The notes: generated from the sequence alone by a model not told the origin. Numbered from the stretch's first letter, positions 13,608 to 27,400 are shown. The stretch: 64,000 bases of DNA from Eudromia elegans (GCA_003342815.1 PTEX01000004.1:2367698-2431697), one strand, 5' to 3'. A program made the numbers and translations.

Positions 13608-14520
13608 GACATGGAGAATGAAAGACTAGTCAGCCTTACCTCAGTATCTCTTGATCATGGATCAAGTTCTCCTGGAAAGCATTTCCAAAAACCTGAAGGA
13701 CAAGAAGGTGATGGGGAACAGCCAGCTCAGGGTTATCAACAGAAAATCATACTTGTGAACCTGCCTGCCTTGTGCAATGAGATGACAGGCTCTGTAGATG
13801 AATGGAGAGCAGTGGGGGTAGCGTTTACCGTAATTTCAGTACAGTTTCTGACAGTCTCTCACAGCAGCCTTGTAGTCAAATTGGGAAGTTGTGGCCTGGA
13901 GAGAGGAACTAGAAGATCTGCCAGGTTCAAAGCACAGTGATCAAAAGCTTGAAATCTAGTTGGTGGTCAGTTTTGAGAGGCATACCTCAGAGGTCAGTAC
14001 TGAATCAACAATTCTAGTTAATGTCTACATTAATGACCCAGGCAAAGGGCAGAATATACTCTCAACAAGTTTATAAATGACGGCATATTGCAGACAGCAG
14101 CTGATATGCTGGAGTGTAGCAGAACCATTTGGAGGGCACCTTGACAGATCAGAAGAATGAACAGACAGAAACTTCACGAAGTTCAACAAAGATAGAGGCA
14201 GACTCTTGCACCTAGAACAGGCTAATCTTGTAGGCTAAAGAGCAAGTCTAAGAAATAAACCTGTAAAAAAGAAAAAAAGTAGGGGGCAGCCTTAGGCCCC
14301 AAGAAGCAGCATAAGAGTGAACTTGAGCACTGCTTTGCAGCAATATCTACATACTGAAGTACTTTAGTAGAAAGAGAACCAGCAAGTCAAGGGAAGCTAT
14401 TAATTCCTGCTATTCACTAATATTGAGATCATATTTGGAGAACTGTATCACGTTATAGCCTTCCTTTCCCTCCAGTGCAAGAACAGTTGCAAGGTGCAAT
14501 GAATTTATTCCCTCCAATAG
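13608..14520 (+). mobile_element. Diverged CR1 LINE fragment (RT C-terminal part and downstream)
   Basis: The sequence follows the plus-strand avian CR1 consensus in order: the ...LVSLTSV... start, a segment resembling gcatttccaaaaacctgaag, then gagatgacaggctctgtaga, then the region of the CR1 DFSKAFDTVSHN motif (here ttcagtacagtttctgacag), then ttcatgaagttcaacaa-type and ...ggagaactgtatca-type blocks. The reading frame is broken by indels and stops, so it is a dead, old copy. Both ends are approximate. It overlaps the consensus region of the next fragment, so the two are separate insertions. Confidence 0.75.
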
Positions 14521-15767
14521 TACTTGTCTCTGCTTTAAGTGGTTACACCAAATTTTCTGTTATCCCCATGTTACAATTTTATTTAAAAACCAACTGAAAG
14601 CACAGTGTCCATTATAGAGTCTATTTTCCACCAAAAAGTTGCTGGCAGGAATGTCAGTATGCATGCAGTTAATTTTCTATGAAGATGATTCATACAGGTG
14701 AATATACATGCAAAAAGTGACCTACATTATTCCCAGCTGGAGGTCACACCGCTGATTTGAAAAAAAAAAAAAAAAAAATGTTCTGGTACAATCGATTTGA
14801 ACCTATTTGTTCTCCTAAAGAAATTTGATTCTTAGATATAGGCCTTCCTCTGCAGCCCTCAAAGTAGTATTTATCAGGAAAAGAAAAAATATATCTTATT
14901 TTACTGGTATTTACTTCCCAACTTTCTTCATCTCTTCTTATTACATTATATAAATACCACTCTTCTGAATGAGAGCAGGTCATGAAATGGAAATCTTAAA
15001 CCAGCTGCATAGCTAAGGCTAAGAAAGGAAAGCAAGTCTTCCTTAGATGAAAAGAAACAAAACAATGCATCCAGTTCACAAAAATGCTACAGAATATTTA
15101 AATCCAAACCAACCTACTGAAGTATGAAGAAGAATTTACATAAATGCCCCTGGAATAGCAAGATAGGACATGACATGTGACTCATTTAGCTTGTCAGACA
15201 CTCAGGAGAATCAAATTTGATCCAGAGCCTGGCTAACCTGTAAACGGATTTTAAACTAGAACTATGAAAGAGCGGAAAGCTGAGGAAAAAAAAAAAAAAA
15301 TCAGTCTCTCAGTATTTCCAGGAAGTTTCCAAGGCAGGAAGTGTAACTTAAAAAGACAAGATCCACTGTAGTTACCCCTCAGCAGTGCCACAGGTATGCT
15401 CAACCTTTAAAAGCAGGGAAGACCTCCTAAGAGCTTACAACTTAAGTAAGGACTTAATCAGATGAACACTGCTACTGACCTCAATAGGAAAATCTGATAA
15501 TTTATCTTTCCCTGCCCTTAGAGAAAATTTATGTGAAGTCTGGTGACCCCCTTCCCAAGAATGACATGAAAGCTGCTGATACCTTAATAGCCCAAACATC
15601 TTTCTCTTATGGATGTCTAAGAACTGCTTAGCAATCTGAATGAGCCTGATAAATAGATTAAACCTAACCAAGGTATGGAGGATATTGCCTGTCAGAAAGA
15701 GCCTGGAAGTTCATTACAAGGGTTCCAAACCTAAAATATATCAGCAAGTTATCAAGAGACCAAGCCT
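14521..15767. other. Spacer between the two CR1 fragments
   Basis: AT-rich unique sequence with poly-A tracts (14,760 and about 15,285-15,300). No gene or structured element was recognised. Confidence 0.5.
14760..14778. repeat. Poly-A tract (19)
   Basis: Uninterrupted A run in the intergenic 3' flank. No retrocopy is visible upstream. Confidence 0.95.
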
Positions 15768-16530
15768 CTGTTCAACAAAAAAAAGTACAGGGTCCTGCAC
15801 CTAGAGAGGAATGACCCCATGCACGAGTATGGGCCAAGAGCTGCAGAGAAGGACCTGGGAGTCCTGGTGGACTAGAGAAGGACCACAAGCCAGCAACATG
15901 GCCTTGTGGCCAAGAAGCCCATAGGAGCCTAGGTTGCTTTAGGAAGAGTGCTGTCAGCTGCCTGAGAGAGGTGATCCTGCCCCTATAATTACCCCTGGTG
16001 AAGCTACATCTGGAGTGGTGTCCAGATCCAGGCTCCCCAGTAAGACAGACAGAGAGAACTACAACAGAGAGTCCTGAACAGGACTACAAAGATGACCTAA
16101 ATCTTTGCAGATCATCTGATCTGCAGATGGACTGCAGTATCCATTACACGAGGAGAGGCTGAGAGAGCTGGGCCTGTTTAGCCTAAAGAAGAAAGGGTTG
16201 AGAGGGGATCTTATTGTACACAATAACTTAAGGGTTTCAAGAGGATGGGACCAGACTATTTTCAGTGGTGGCCAGTGAAAGGACGAGAGGCAACAGCCAC
16301 AACCTGAAACAGCGGAAGTTCTTCCTGCATTTGAGGAAAAGCTTCTTATACATGCGGGCGACAGAGCACTGAAGCAGGCTGCCTAGAGAGCTTGCAGACT
16401 CTCCTTCTCTAGAGTTATTCAAAACCTGCATTGATGCTTCCTGGTGCAATGTGCTTGTGCAGGGAGCTGGACTAAATGATCTCCAAAGGTGCCTTCAAAC
16501 TCTAATCCTTCTGTGATTCTGTGCAATTTT
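15768..16530 (+). mobile_element. CR1 LINE 3' fragment with terminal TGTGATTCTGTG
   Basis: It begins with ttcaacaaa...gtcctgcacct and continues through gagaaggacctgggagtcct, the ctggagtggtgtccag block, gaggctgagagagctgggcc, agtggtggccagtgaaagga, and finally gatctccaaaggtgccttca to tgtgattctgtg. These are the successive landmarks of the avian CR1 3' end and UTR, 5'-truncated as usual. It is better preserved than its neighbour at 13.6-14.5 kb, implying a younger insertion. It carries no intact frame. Confidence 0.9.
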
Positions 16531-16539
16531 GCTGTCCCT

Positions 16540-18555
16540 TCAGTGTGCTCACAAGCAGCAGGCAGTCGAGTACTGTTCTTCAGGCTTACCTTCTCTTTGT
16601 ATGTTCTAGATTACAGGTCCTCCAGTGCTGAGGCTTCCTGCACTACATCTTAAGCACCACTGAGCCAGTGCTGTAGAAAATAAAACAACTCAATGACTAA
16701 TTAAAAGCAGGCACATTCCCCTCTCCATAAAACCTTCACAGCTTGTCCAGTAATCCAAACTGACCTCTGCACTCCTTTAGCAAGATAAAAAGGATTTCCC
16801 TCTTTTAAAATGAATCCTCTCTCTACATGTCCTCCTAAAGAAAAAAAAAAAAAGAAAAAAGTTTTGATAGGGATTTACATGGGCAGATCTGACAGTCTGC
16901 TTGGGCTGCGAAACATAAATCCAATTTGGATTTCTCTCCAAGAATAAGTAGGTATTAGGGGATCAGATATGGACAGCAATATATAACTGTATTTGTCAAT
17001 CATGATTTAGATGGAGCAATTCATTTTTTGTTTTGTGTATGTTATGGTCATTTAACATTGTTTAACAAAGAATTAAAAATAAAACATTGCCTTATATGCT
17101 CACAATCAAATTGTCTCTCAGTTACTTGATTTACAAGTAAGTGAAAGCAGAGCATTGCAAAACCACTAAACACATGCAAAAATCTGTTATCTGCTTGAGT
17201 GTACTAACTGCACCTTCACATTCAAAGTGAATTTCACATGCTCAAATGATCCTGTCTGAAAGTTCCACCCAGAGAGAAAAGCAGAAGAGCTCTGTGCATA
17301 CAAATACCTCCTATTTCTACATGATTTAAGAACCAGTGTGGCTACTGCCTCCTTGACACATGCTATGAAGGTATATATTCTTAAAAAAAAAAAAAAAAAA
17401 AGTAGCCCAATATAAGCTCCAGTCATTCAAGAAAAATAGAGAGTGTGATCAGGGACACAGGGAGAGGGGATGAAATCACTTTCCATATATCCTGCAACAC
17501 AAACAGTAAGGGGGAGGGGGCGCAGGGGAGGGTTTACAGAGAGAGGAGACTTGCCTGTGTATGCTGCAGTGTGAAACAATCATCAGTAGTGGAGACACCT
17601 CCAGTAGATACAACTGGACAACACTTTTGAAGAGAGGGAGAACATAAGACAGAAGTGGTCTGATCAGCACCCAGAAGGTTCTGAACTCAGATGGCAGGGT
17701 CAACTTTAACAGCAAGTGCCCTTGGATACACTGACAGTCCCTTTTGAAGCTATTCACTAAGGAACAGAAGCTTGGCATGCCCTCTCTCTCATACTCTAAG
17801 GAGATTCAAGGGTCCAACTTCCTCTTTGAGATCCCAGCTTGCACACTTATATTCAAGAACTTCTCCCAACATTTTATCCAGTAGAAGATACAGGAAAGAA
17901 CATGCAATACACAAGCAAGACTAAAGACACTCAGAACAAGGGAGAAGGGAAAGCCACAGCAGGATGTGCTGGACAAGTATCATCTCTGCTTCTCTAAAAA
18001 CAGCATGAATTGAACCCATGACCAGCCTGATGACATTCAGCTAATACAGAATTCATGATCCATGTTTCAACCTACTTGCTCCTCCTCCCCCAGCCAAGAA
18101 ATCCTTTGGCCTGAGAATGGACTGGGGGGAACACTTTGCCTCCCTGTAGCTACAGCAGGGCTTCCACCTGAAAAGCACTGCATACAAAAAACAAGCAACA
18201 TGTCCATGGCAAGATGTAAGATGAAGGTGTGAAAACCCAGAATATTCTGTACATGACCCAGCATGTATGAGCTGGCATCAGGGAAAGAGATGAATGCATT
18301 AATAAATACTCACAGCAATAGCAAGAACATTGTTAAAAGTCAATGCGTTCCCAACCCCACTGATTACCTTTCTTTCAACACAGATTCACAAACATTATTT
18401 AGGCATGTGGGGCACGCCGGTCAGCCTGGATGCTGGCACGCATCACGTACCAATACTGAAGATATCTTTACTGCCAAACAAGATATCTGGTGGAGATATA
18501 TAAAGTCCAACACTTCCAAAATCCAATAAGCATTTATGAGTTGCAATGCTTCCTT
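16540..18555 (-). other. Region expected to hold the GPATCH2L 3' UTR
   Basis: The stretch downstream of the stop codon contains no open frame of interest. I saw no TTTATT (the plus-strand image of AATAAA) between the stop and the CR1 fragment ending near 16,530. The nearest seen by eye lie at 14,504-14,509 and 14,578-14,583. The 3' UTR may be long, or may use a variant signal such as the TTTACT near 18,466. The end is not assigned. It also contains A-rich tracts at 16,838-16,860 and 17,383-17,401. Confidence 0.4.
17383..17401. repeat. Poly-A tract (19)
   Basis: Uninterrupted A run about 1.2 kb beyond the GPATCH2L stop codon. Confidence 0.95.
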
Positions 18556-18728
18556 TTAGGTGGGTCCAGAGTTCTTCTCTAGTGGTATCTTGAAAAAGTT
18601 AGTGGAGGGAGCAGCGATGTTTTTTTCAGCTGCTGGTGTTTTCCCAGTCCACTCAGAGCTCCGAGATCTTGGGGATAGTGTTGCTGGTAGGTCTGAGTCT
18701 GCAGCATCCATGTGGACAGATAATGTTG
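18556..18728 (-). CDS. GPATCH2L: GPATCH2L last coding exon (residues 428-484) and stop
   Basis: This 173-nt segment begins after the acceptor tgtattccag and encodes TLSVHMDAADSDLPATLSPR, then SRSSEWTGKTPAAEKN and a tail ending NSGPT before TAA (complement of 18,556-18,558). It matches the GPATCH2L C-terminus (VHMDA..., PSSEW..., TSAAEK..., TFFKMP-EKS). In GPATCH2 this end of the protein carries the G-patch, a glycine-rich RNA-helicase cofactor motif. Here there is no such glycine pattern. This is therefore the G-patch-less paralogue, ending in a low-complexity Ser/Pro/Ala tail. Confidence 0.94.
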
Positions 18729-21384
18729 CTGGAATACAAAATTGGAAAAAAGGGAGAAGAGAGGAAGAAAGTAGGAAAGGGCAAAAGAAAAGAATTAGAA
18801 TTAGTGACCTCATGGCAACATCCTCATAGGACTGCAGTAATTGTGAGCTAGGGTCCTCATTTCTCACTTCTTGTAATATTTAAAGCAGTATTTATTGGGC
18901 TACTGCACTTTTTTTTCCACATGCACGCATATATTTGAAATACAGGTTCTTAATAGCTTTAGAATTCTTGTCCTGGTGATTCCCACATTCAGAACTCTAA
19001 ATTCTCAGTCCACAAACTAGAGTCCTTAGTCAAAGTCCTCGTTGAATCAAAAACTTTAGTAGTCTCTAAATTAAAATAAATAAATTTGTAATTATTTAAG
19101 AGACAACTTGACCTCTTCACCCACAGTTCTATTAACCCTCATTCTGAGCATATCAAAGTTACTGGGAGCTTGCCAAATTTCAGGTCACAGAACTCAGAGG
19201 AAAATAGTGTTTTCATCTTCATTTACTACAGACAGTACCATGAATAGTGGTATATATCCAACAGGATAAACAGCATATTATAACTTGAAGCTACCTACTA
19301 AACTAGGTTGGAATCCATTCTTAGTAGAGAATATCAATACCTCAACCCAGCAGCCAAACACATTTCCAGTTGGACTGTCAGTAACTTAGAGATAAGATAG
19401 TTTACATCCCATCGTCACTATCCTGCATCAGTAAGTCATAAACAGAGGAGGGCAGGACAAAAAGGTGTTAAAAAAAGGCAAACCCCCCCCCCCCCAAAAC
19501 CCACTTATTTTCACTGTATTCTCACAATAGAAAATAGTTCTCTTTTTTTACTGTAAATTGCCTCTACTGCTCTGCAATGAATGAGGACAAAGAGGCTAAA
19601 ACAAGCCCTAACTAGAAGTCCTACTACTAGACAGTTTAAATACAATGCTACTATCAGTGTTTTAGGTTATTTGCTCAGTAGACCTGAAACCCTAACGATC
19701 CTGCTCCTGCATCCGATACAGTGGAGTCATTCCCATGCAGCCACAACAATCTGGCTTATAATGGTATTTTTCATCTCTATGCCACCAATTTTCTCCATCC
19801 AAAGGCCATGAAACATGAAAAAACATTTAAGTCTTTGTTATAGTTTTGTCCATTAATTATCATCACCACCACCAATACTACAGTAGGACTCTCACTAATA
19901 TCATCTCAACTCTCTATCATTGCTCATAAAAAATAAAAATAAAAAGGAGTAAACAGGCTTCTTGACACTAGATCATGACAGACTGACTGCATTAGAAACC
20001 CAGAAGAAAAAGAAGATTCACCAAGCGGCTAATACTCACAAGAGGACAGTGTCCAGAGGTTGCCTAAATGGCACCTTTTAGAAACTTATTTTCCATGAGT
20101 CATGTATGAATGCATGTCAAAATACACAAATACATCTATTTATGCTGATTTTTACTCCAGATTCATCGCTGTGGTACCTTTATAGGAAGACTGGAATACC
20201 CTGTGCTGTGCTACATACACAGGGAATTGGACCATATAAACATTAAAATACTAATGACATTCAGATCACTTTCAATGCAGAAAGCAGCAACAGAGGTATA
20301 AACAAAGTTCTACCTGGTATTTGTCAGACAAGCTCCACTATGCCACGTGGGACACTACTCCAAATATACTGCAGTGAAATGGAGACTATTAAACATAGTG
20401 ACACTACCTATGCCTTAAGAAGCACCTAAGTCATAGATCACTGAAAGCTACAGGATATGTATCACCACATCCCTCTTCCCCAGGCACCAGCTGCTGGTCA
20501 CAGAGTTGAATGCAATTGGTTTAACCACGCAGAGCCAGCCTTACTTGTGCAAGATCTTCTCATTCTATCACCAGTTTGTCCCAGTCACATTTTTGTTTCT
20601 TATCTGGAGAAAGCTTCATGCTTTGGGGCTTGCACACTGCAAAAGCACCTGGTTTTGAAAACATGAGCCAGTGGTTCCCCTTTCACTCAACATGTAAAAC
20701 GTATTTCTCAACATATTTCTTAAATTGATAGTCACTTCTTAAAGCACAAGTGTTCCCCTCTGAACCTTCTACCCATTTTTGCTGCTCTCAACAGCCAGAC
20801 ATTTCACTCAAAATGCTATTCTACAACAACAATCACCTCAGTTTTGGAATTTGGATCAATTAGCCTCAAAGGTTAGGATTTATTGCAGAAGCTTAATGCT
20901 ACAACAACATGATAGAGACCCAGGCACTTTTGCTAGAGCAGCACAAGCATCTTTATGATCAGGTGAGGGTTTCTGCCAAAACATGCTCTATCAGAACCTA
21001 TACCTACTAACATGAATGGATTTGGGGAGACATGGAACAAAGCTAATTTGCTTGGGTCCCAAATAAAAACATCTTCAAGCTCCTTTCCTACAATTAAAAC
21101 CTACCATCCACATCTCACTTTAAAAAAAAAAAAAAAATATATTGCTAGCATCTTATGATTCCAGTCAAATTCAGCTCAAAACTTTCTATGGCGGGGGAGC
21201 GGGGGGTTGAGGGGAGCACGACAGGGGAAGATTTGTAGCTGCATGTTTAAGAAAGAAGCTAAATTCATCACAATGACAGGGGAGAGTGTTGGCAGAGATT
21301 TGAGCTATTTATTCTTTTAGGAAAATCCTATAAAGAATGACACGAGGAAGCCTCTATCTGCAGTCTTGTTCATCACACTGGTGA

Positions 21385-21705
21385 GGAGTCCGATAACAGA
21401 TGTATGCAGCAGCGTGATTTAGTGCCGGGAGCTGGCCCCTGATGTGTATTAATACAGCGGCAAAGCGGAACGAAACCCTCTTCATCACTCATCTCTATAA
21501 AAGAGGTGGAATCCGAGATGGCCCGATGTTCGGCAGAGCAAGCCCATTTGTTCTGCTGACTGATGGAGCCAGCTCGGGCTGTGTCCTTCACCTCCATGGG
21601 GCACTCGGGTTGCAAAGAAAGGAGATCGCTGAAGCAGGACCTGGTCAACAAGTGAGACGAGCGCAGTTGGACTCAGCTGAGGAGCTATTTAAAGGAGGAG
21701 AAATC
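21385..21705. promoter_or_regulatory. Candidate conserved non-coding block B (intron 8)
   Basis: A CpG-retaining block inside AT-rich intron sequence, with TGTATTAATACAG (near palindrome), CTATAAAAGAGG and GGAGCTATTTAAAGG. CpGs normally decay in intronic DNA, so their density here suggests constraint or lack of methylation. It ends at a short (AC)n at 21,715-21,729. Confidence 0.4.
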
Positions 21706-21714
21706 TAGCTCTAT

Positions 21715-21729
21715 ACACACACACACACA
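21715..21729. repeat. Short (AC)n microsatellite
   Basis: About seven AC units at the border of candidate block B. Confidence 0.9.
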
Positions 21730-23701
21730 TATGTGGCATCACAGGCATGGGCAATTCTGATTCACCTCTGTGTCTCCATTTTTGCAGAAGAGAAGAAATT
21801 CTACAAATTGAAGGTGAGAGAACCAGGCTGCCACACTTCCTGGACACATAGGAACCTTGGTATAGAGACTCGTTGGTTTTTTCCCTTGCATTTCTATCTC
21901 TCCAATGGCTAACAGGCAGAAGAGGCTTCAGTTCATTCTATAGTGCTGCAGCAGCATAATCCTAGGTATTTCTTTAGCAGTTTGTAATTCTACTGTCAAA
22001 TCAGCTTTGAGGGAAAGAGTATCAAATTTCCCAAGTTTCCAAGTGGCATGTCCAGGTTGCATTCCACCTCCCCTCGGATTAAGAGATGGCTGTAGGAAGT
22101 CAGCTTCCTACACACAGCTTCCTTGAGCCAATCACTGATTTTTCCTTTTGCAAATCAGGACTGTAACAAATCCTGCCAGTAGGTGTTACACGGTTGGGAA
22201 CATTTCAATACAGCATCTAGGCAAAGAGAGTATTTCTGACCATTAAAGGATGTTGCAGAACTTTTGCCATATAGGTTGATACACAAGCTTTGCAGCCAGA
22301 ATCTTCTCACTACACTTTGATCAAACACTAAAGAGCATGCCTTTGAAATGTATTTGTTACAAATATTCTATTCCCCCTCCATCTGCTTCCTTCCTAAAGC
22401 AATTTCAAATCTCTGAGCTACTTTGCAACTCTTGAGTTCCACTCCAGAGGTAGATTCACTTCTTCAGAAAATGTTCACTTTACAATTTGCCTAGTCTGTT
22501 AAGTATAAGTTAAATAATATTATGACACTGGCAGGCACAGAAATATAAAGTGACTAGCAATGCAGTACAGAAATTACATTCTGAACAAGAAAAGGACACC
22601 TAATAGGAGACAATGAGACACTAGCATTTACACCAAAAAAATCCAGGACCCTGGCAGTGAGGATTTGAGGCTACTAAGAGACAACTTCACTAACTCTTTC
22701 GCTCCAGAAGCTTAAATATCTTAGCATGAGATACTCAAAAGTTAGGAAAGAGCATCCTAAACCAGTTAAAACCAAAATATAACAACAGTAACATTCAAAC
22801 CATAATCCAGATCTGTGGGAGGTGTGTACTTTCTCTGTAGGGACAGTACAGCTTGCTTTCTTACTTCACTGTATCTCCCCACTAGCTTAATGAAAAACTC
22901 TTCCTATTCATCACCAGGTCTTTTGGCCTTCCACCCTCTTCTCACATCACTGCTTTTCCCATCAACTCATCTACCTTCCCATTTACTGGATTACAACAAT
23001 TTCTGTTAATGAGCTAGTGGCAGAATGTGGATCACTTCACCCCAAGCACAGTATTTGAAGGGGTGGACTTGAGTGGGAAGTCACAAAGAGGTCTCCTAAA
23101 CCCCTTGTTGTGCTACAGATTTGTACTTTTCCAGATTTGGATGACTAACCGGTCACCTATATAATCCATAATAAAAGAAAAGAGCATTTTAACCGCTACA
23201 CTTCTAAATCAAGAAATAAAAAAGTCTGGTTTTTTTCATAATAGGAAAATGACTCCATGGGAGTAGGTCTCTTCACTCAGTGACCATACAAGAACCTGCC
23301 AGTCTAGAGATCTCCCCTGAATGGAAGGAGCACAGACTACACTGACCACCTCCTTGCTGCCTGGTACTGCATAATTTAAGAATAATGTAAATAACACCTT
23401 GTGAAGAAATAACAACCCACTGCACAGTGAAGCACTGTACAAACTCACCACAACTGCATTATCAAAGATTTGTTCAGTAAGTAGTTGTTGATATTGTGCA
23501 AAAAAGAGTTTCAAATGAAGGCGCTGCTGTCAATACAGTGCTAGCTTCCAATTGTCCCCCAGTCTCCTAGAAGCTGAAAAATTACCAGTGAAGACATCAA
23601 TATAAACATAGAAATTGTGTGTAAAGAGTATGATGCTGGAAGACAAATTCTCCAGTTTGTTAACCCCCATTTCTTCAAGGCTTGAATATTGAGTTAAATC
23701 A

Positions 23702-23878
<177 letters not shown>

Positions 23879-24282
23879 TTAAAAATGACAAACTAAAATC
23901 TGTTCCAAAACCATTTTCCTTGAAAAAATTCTAGTCAAAAAAACCTCCAACTCCCTCCTCTGCCTCAATCCCTTCTCCCACAGGGAAGGTGAATCAAAAG
24001 CTTCTCAGGTAAGCTTTGTTCAAACTCTTCATTAACATACTATCATGCTCCCACCTCTTTTTAGAGCTCCCAAACACAAACTAATCACAACATTTATTTC
24101 TGAGCCTTTAAAGAATCTGGTTTTGTATTTACTTTTAAGTAACTCTTTGTACAAATAAGGTCATGATCAAACAGCGTTATGATAAATGACCTACCATTAT
24201 TGTTATACAGGCCTTATAAACATCCACAAAATTGCTAGTTAAAGTAATTAAGTAACCTTTACTTCCTTATTATGACTGTTTT

Positions 24283-24402
24283 CCGTAGTGGCTGGTGATA
24301 GGACAAGGGGCAATGGTTTTAAGCTGAGGCATAGAAGGTTTCATCTCCGGGTGAGAAGGAACTTCTTTACTGTGAGGGTGACAGAGCCCTGGAACTTTGG
24401 CA
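24283..24402 (+). mobile_element. Short CR1 LINE scrap in intron 8
   Basis: The run ...agtggctggtgataggacaa ggggcaatgg..., then gaaggaacttctttactgtg and agggtgacagagccctggaac, matches the CR1 region just upstream of its 3' UTR. Both ends are truncated. It lies in the antisense orientation to GPATCH2L. Confidence 0.8.
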
Positions 24403-27400
24403 GGTTGCTTTGTTTCTCTCTCATCTGCATCTGATGTGTAACATGCAGAACTACAGGGCAAATAAAATCTCTTAAAGGCTGTGAGGTGTTTGGAAACATA
24501 TAAATCCTGAAGATCAAGTGATTTAATGCTTCTTACCACTAATGCTAGCTATTTCTATAGCTATTCTTTTCGGAAAGGTTAAGAAACATTTATCAAGTGT
24601 TCGAATCTTGCTCAAGGCATTTCAATAATATAATTTACAACATAAAATTTCAGAAGATTAATTTATGCAAAAGCAAAATTTGCTGTTGTAGCTATACAGG
24701 ACAGTGTACAAAGCAGAGAAAGTTTCAGAGCACTAAAAATTAGTTGAATACCACCAAGTCTATTCTACATACTTGCATCAAACACAGCAACAATATAAGA
24801 AAGAAAAAGCAAAACAAAGTACCCAGTATTTTGCACTTCCAAATAAAATTCAACATAATATAATAATCCAACTCATTTATTTATTCAATAATAAAATGTC
24901 TCACTTCCTAATTTGATGTGCTTACACCAACACTAGCCAGTTGATCCTTAGTGGAGGATCACTATTATTTTCAAGGGACTTAATGCAATTTGCCCTACTG
25001 ACAAAAGCAACACCTACATTAAGAGTTCCTGGCTTTCAGCTCCATGCTCAAACCACATCTATCTTTGCCACAGAATTACACAGGAAAAAGAAAAATCAAA
25101 ACAGAGCAAGAGATTCTCAGAATCCCTTCCTGCAGTGAAAAGAAAACCAAGGTATTCTCCAGCTGGTGACTTGTAGCAAGGATGCTGCATCTAGCAGTCC
25201 TGCCTCTAACACAAAAGCTTCAGAGGTCATAAATTGTCCCTGTAACACATATTTCATTTGAGTTTATCCCTTATTGATCACCCACAACCCGGCAAGTAAA
25301 TCAGGAACCTATTGATTACTCACTAGCTCCAACTGACCTGGTGGTAAAAGTGTCATTTTCAAGTGGTTGGTGCACTTTACAGGCACCATAAATCTGCATA
25401 CGGGCACTTGCCAGGTGTGAGCGTGAACCTGGGCAGAGGGAGCACACAGGATGACAGACTTCACAGGGCATGCACAGCATGAGGATTGGAGGTGCAGCAG
25501 ATGAAATAGGCATTATTGGTCAATAATGAGTTTTTCATTCTAATTTTCTAATTGCCCGTTAGCATGTAGGTGCACTATTATAAGTGAAGAGAGTTAAGAG
25601 TTAAATCCAGTTTAGTAGCAGATTCCTACAAGTAGCATCAACAAGAAAGCCAGATAATGGGTAAGTATAACACTAGAGTAATCAACAGGTTGAACTGCAA
25701 AAAACTCATTGTAGATTCCAACCACAAGATAGTTTTTTCAGCCAAAACTGGAGAATTGTTAAAATAAAATTCTTTTGAACAGCTTAGAAATAATTCAGAA
25801 GTAGGTTAAATTAGGCTGAGAGGAAACAGGAAGATACAATAAATCTAAGTCCATTATTACAAGCTCTTCTGTGAAGAAATTAGAGGCAAAGAGCTTTATG
25901 GGACGAAAGAGAGGCCTAAAATGAGAAGCTGGGACCATTCTTACTTGGTCCTCACTTTCAACCTTTCTTTTCTAGACTTCTTCGCTTTCTTGGCTATTGC
26001 ACAAACCACAGAAAGAAAATAACTGTCTGATCATTTCTGAGATAGGGCTGGTGGATCATTAAAAGAAAGCAGCACTCAATCACACTGGAATATTTGGATC
26101 TGCTAGGTGACCAGAGCCTTATGCAAACAACTACTGTAATATTCAGAGGGGACTGAAATGCTACTCTGAAAAGAGTAAAAGCAGAACACACCTGTACAGA
26201 AAGAGCAGAATGTGAAGAGCAGAATGTGCAGCTACCCTGATAGCTGCAATATAGCCAACTCGCACAGAGGAAGCGCTGCAGCCTCCTATTGCCGGAAGTT
26301 AGCAAATGAAAAATTACATACCTTTCAAAAAATGGCTTTATATGAAAAAAACTACAGTTACTTTCTGACAGTGAAGTTTTTTTTAATCGCAAGTGAAGAA
26401 TGATCCAGGAAATATAAATGTATCTTTCATTCTTAAACATTACTTGAGGTACCTGATTCGGCGTACAGTTCAACTGGAGAAAAAGCAAGCTTGGCTAGGC
26501 ATAAAGCTGGGATTCATCGCTGTCCTCTGATGAGTCAGACTGAACAGCATTTTATTTCTCACCCTTGTTTCTTATTCTCATATAGATATTCTATGGCTTT
26601 TTCCTTTGTATTATTAAACAGACTGTAATTGCATGCTCTGGACAGCTGACAGACTCATCCTGGCTACAGGGGCCTAAGAGAAGCTTGCCACTACCCATTT
26701 ACCACAGGGTTAAACTAGAAAATTGTAGGGTTTATGACTGGCAAACAGACAGACACCAGGTCACAAGAACCTGCCTGAACACAACCAGACACCTTAGTCC
26801 TACACAGCCTATAAAACAAAGTCTAGATTGTAAAATTATATCCAAGTTCCCAAAGCTCAGGCTAAAAGCCACCATATTTTCATGGGAGAGGTTTCTGAGA
26901 AGACTCTATCTTTATAACTGTGACACTTAAAAGTCTCTGGCCCTCTTAGAAGCAGAAGCACATACACTACTTACCTAGAAGTCCCTCACTGCAACCTCAC
27001 ATCATCCAGTTTCTCTGCTGATATTCTTTATTCTAACCCCATGCAAGCAGAGCACTTGGATTGTGCAGTGAGAGTGAGAGGTGGCCATAAATCTACCAAA
27101 ACACAATAAGAGGTGCTATTATTCTCATTTAAAGTAAATGTTTAGAGACAGGTTTCTAACAAAGATCCTGTTACTAAAGCTGCACATAACCCAGGTGTTG
27201 TTGCGATGCTGCATTCCCAGCAAACATAGGCCAAATAAAGGGCTCTTTTCCTGAGCCCTGAGGTGTTACCTGAGGCTGTTTATGGTAGCTTCAAAGGTCA
27301 AAATTAACAGTGAGAGTAGGTTTCCTCCTCCTCTTTGAAACTATACAGCAGCTGGGTACTGCAGTCTGATCTGCACATCACATGTAGATCACTACAAGTT

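Noticed and set aside
25994-26488. 164-codon minus-strand frame in intron 7
   Set aside because: Cys/Phe/Ser-rich, no recognisable domain and no splice-compatible link to GPATCH2L. Chance frame.
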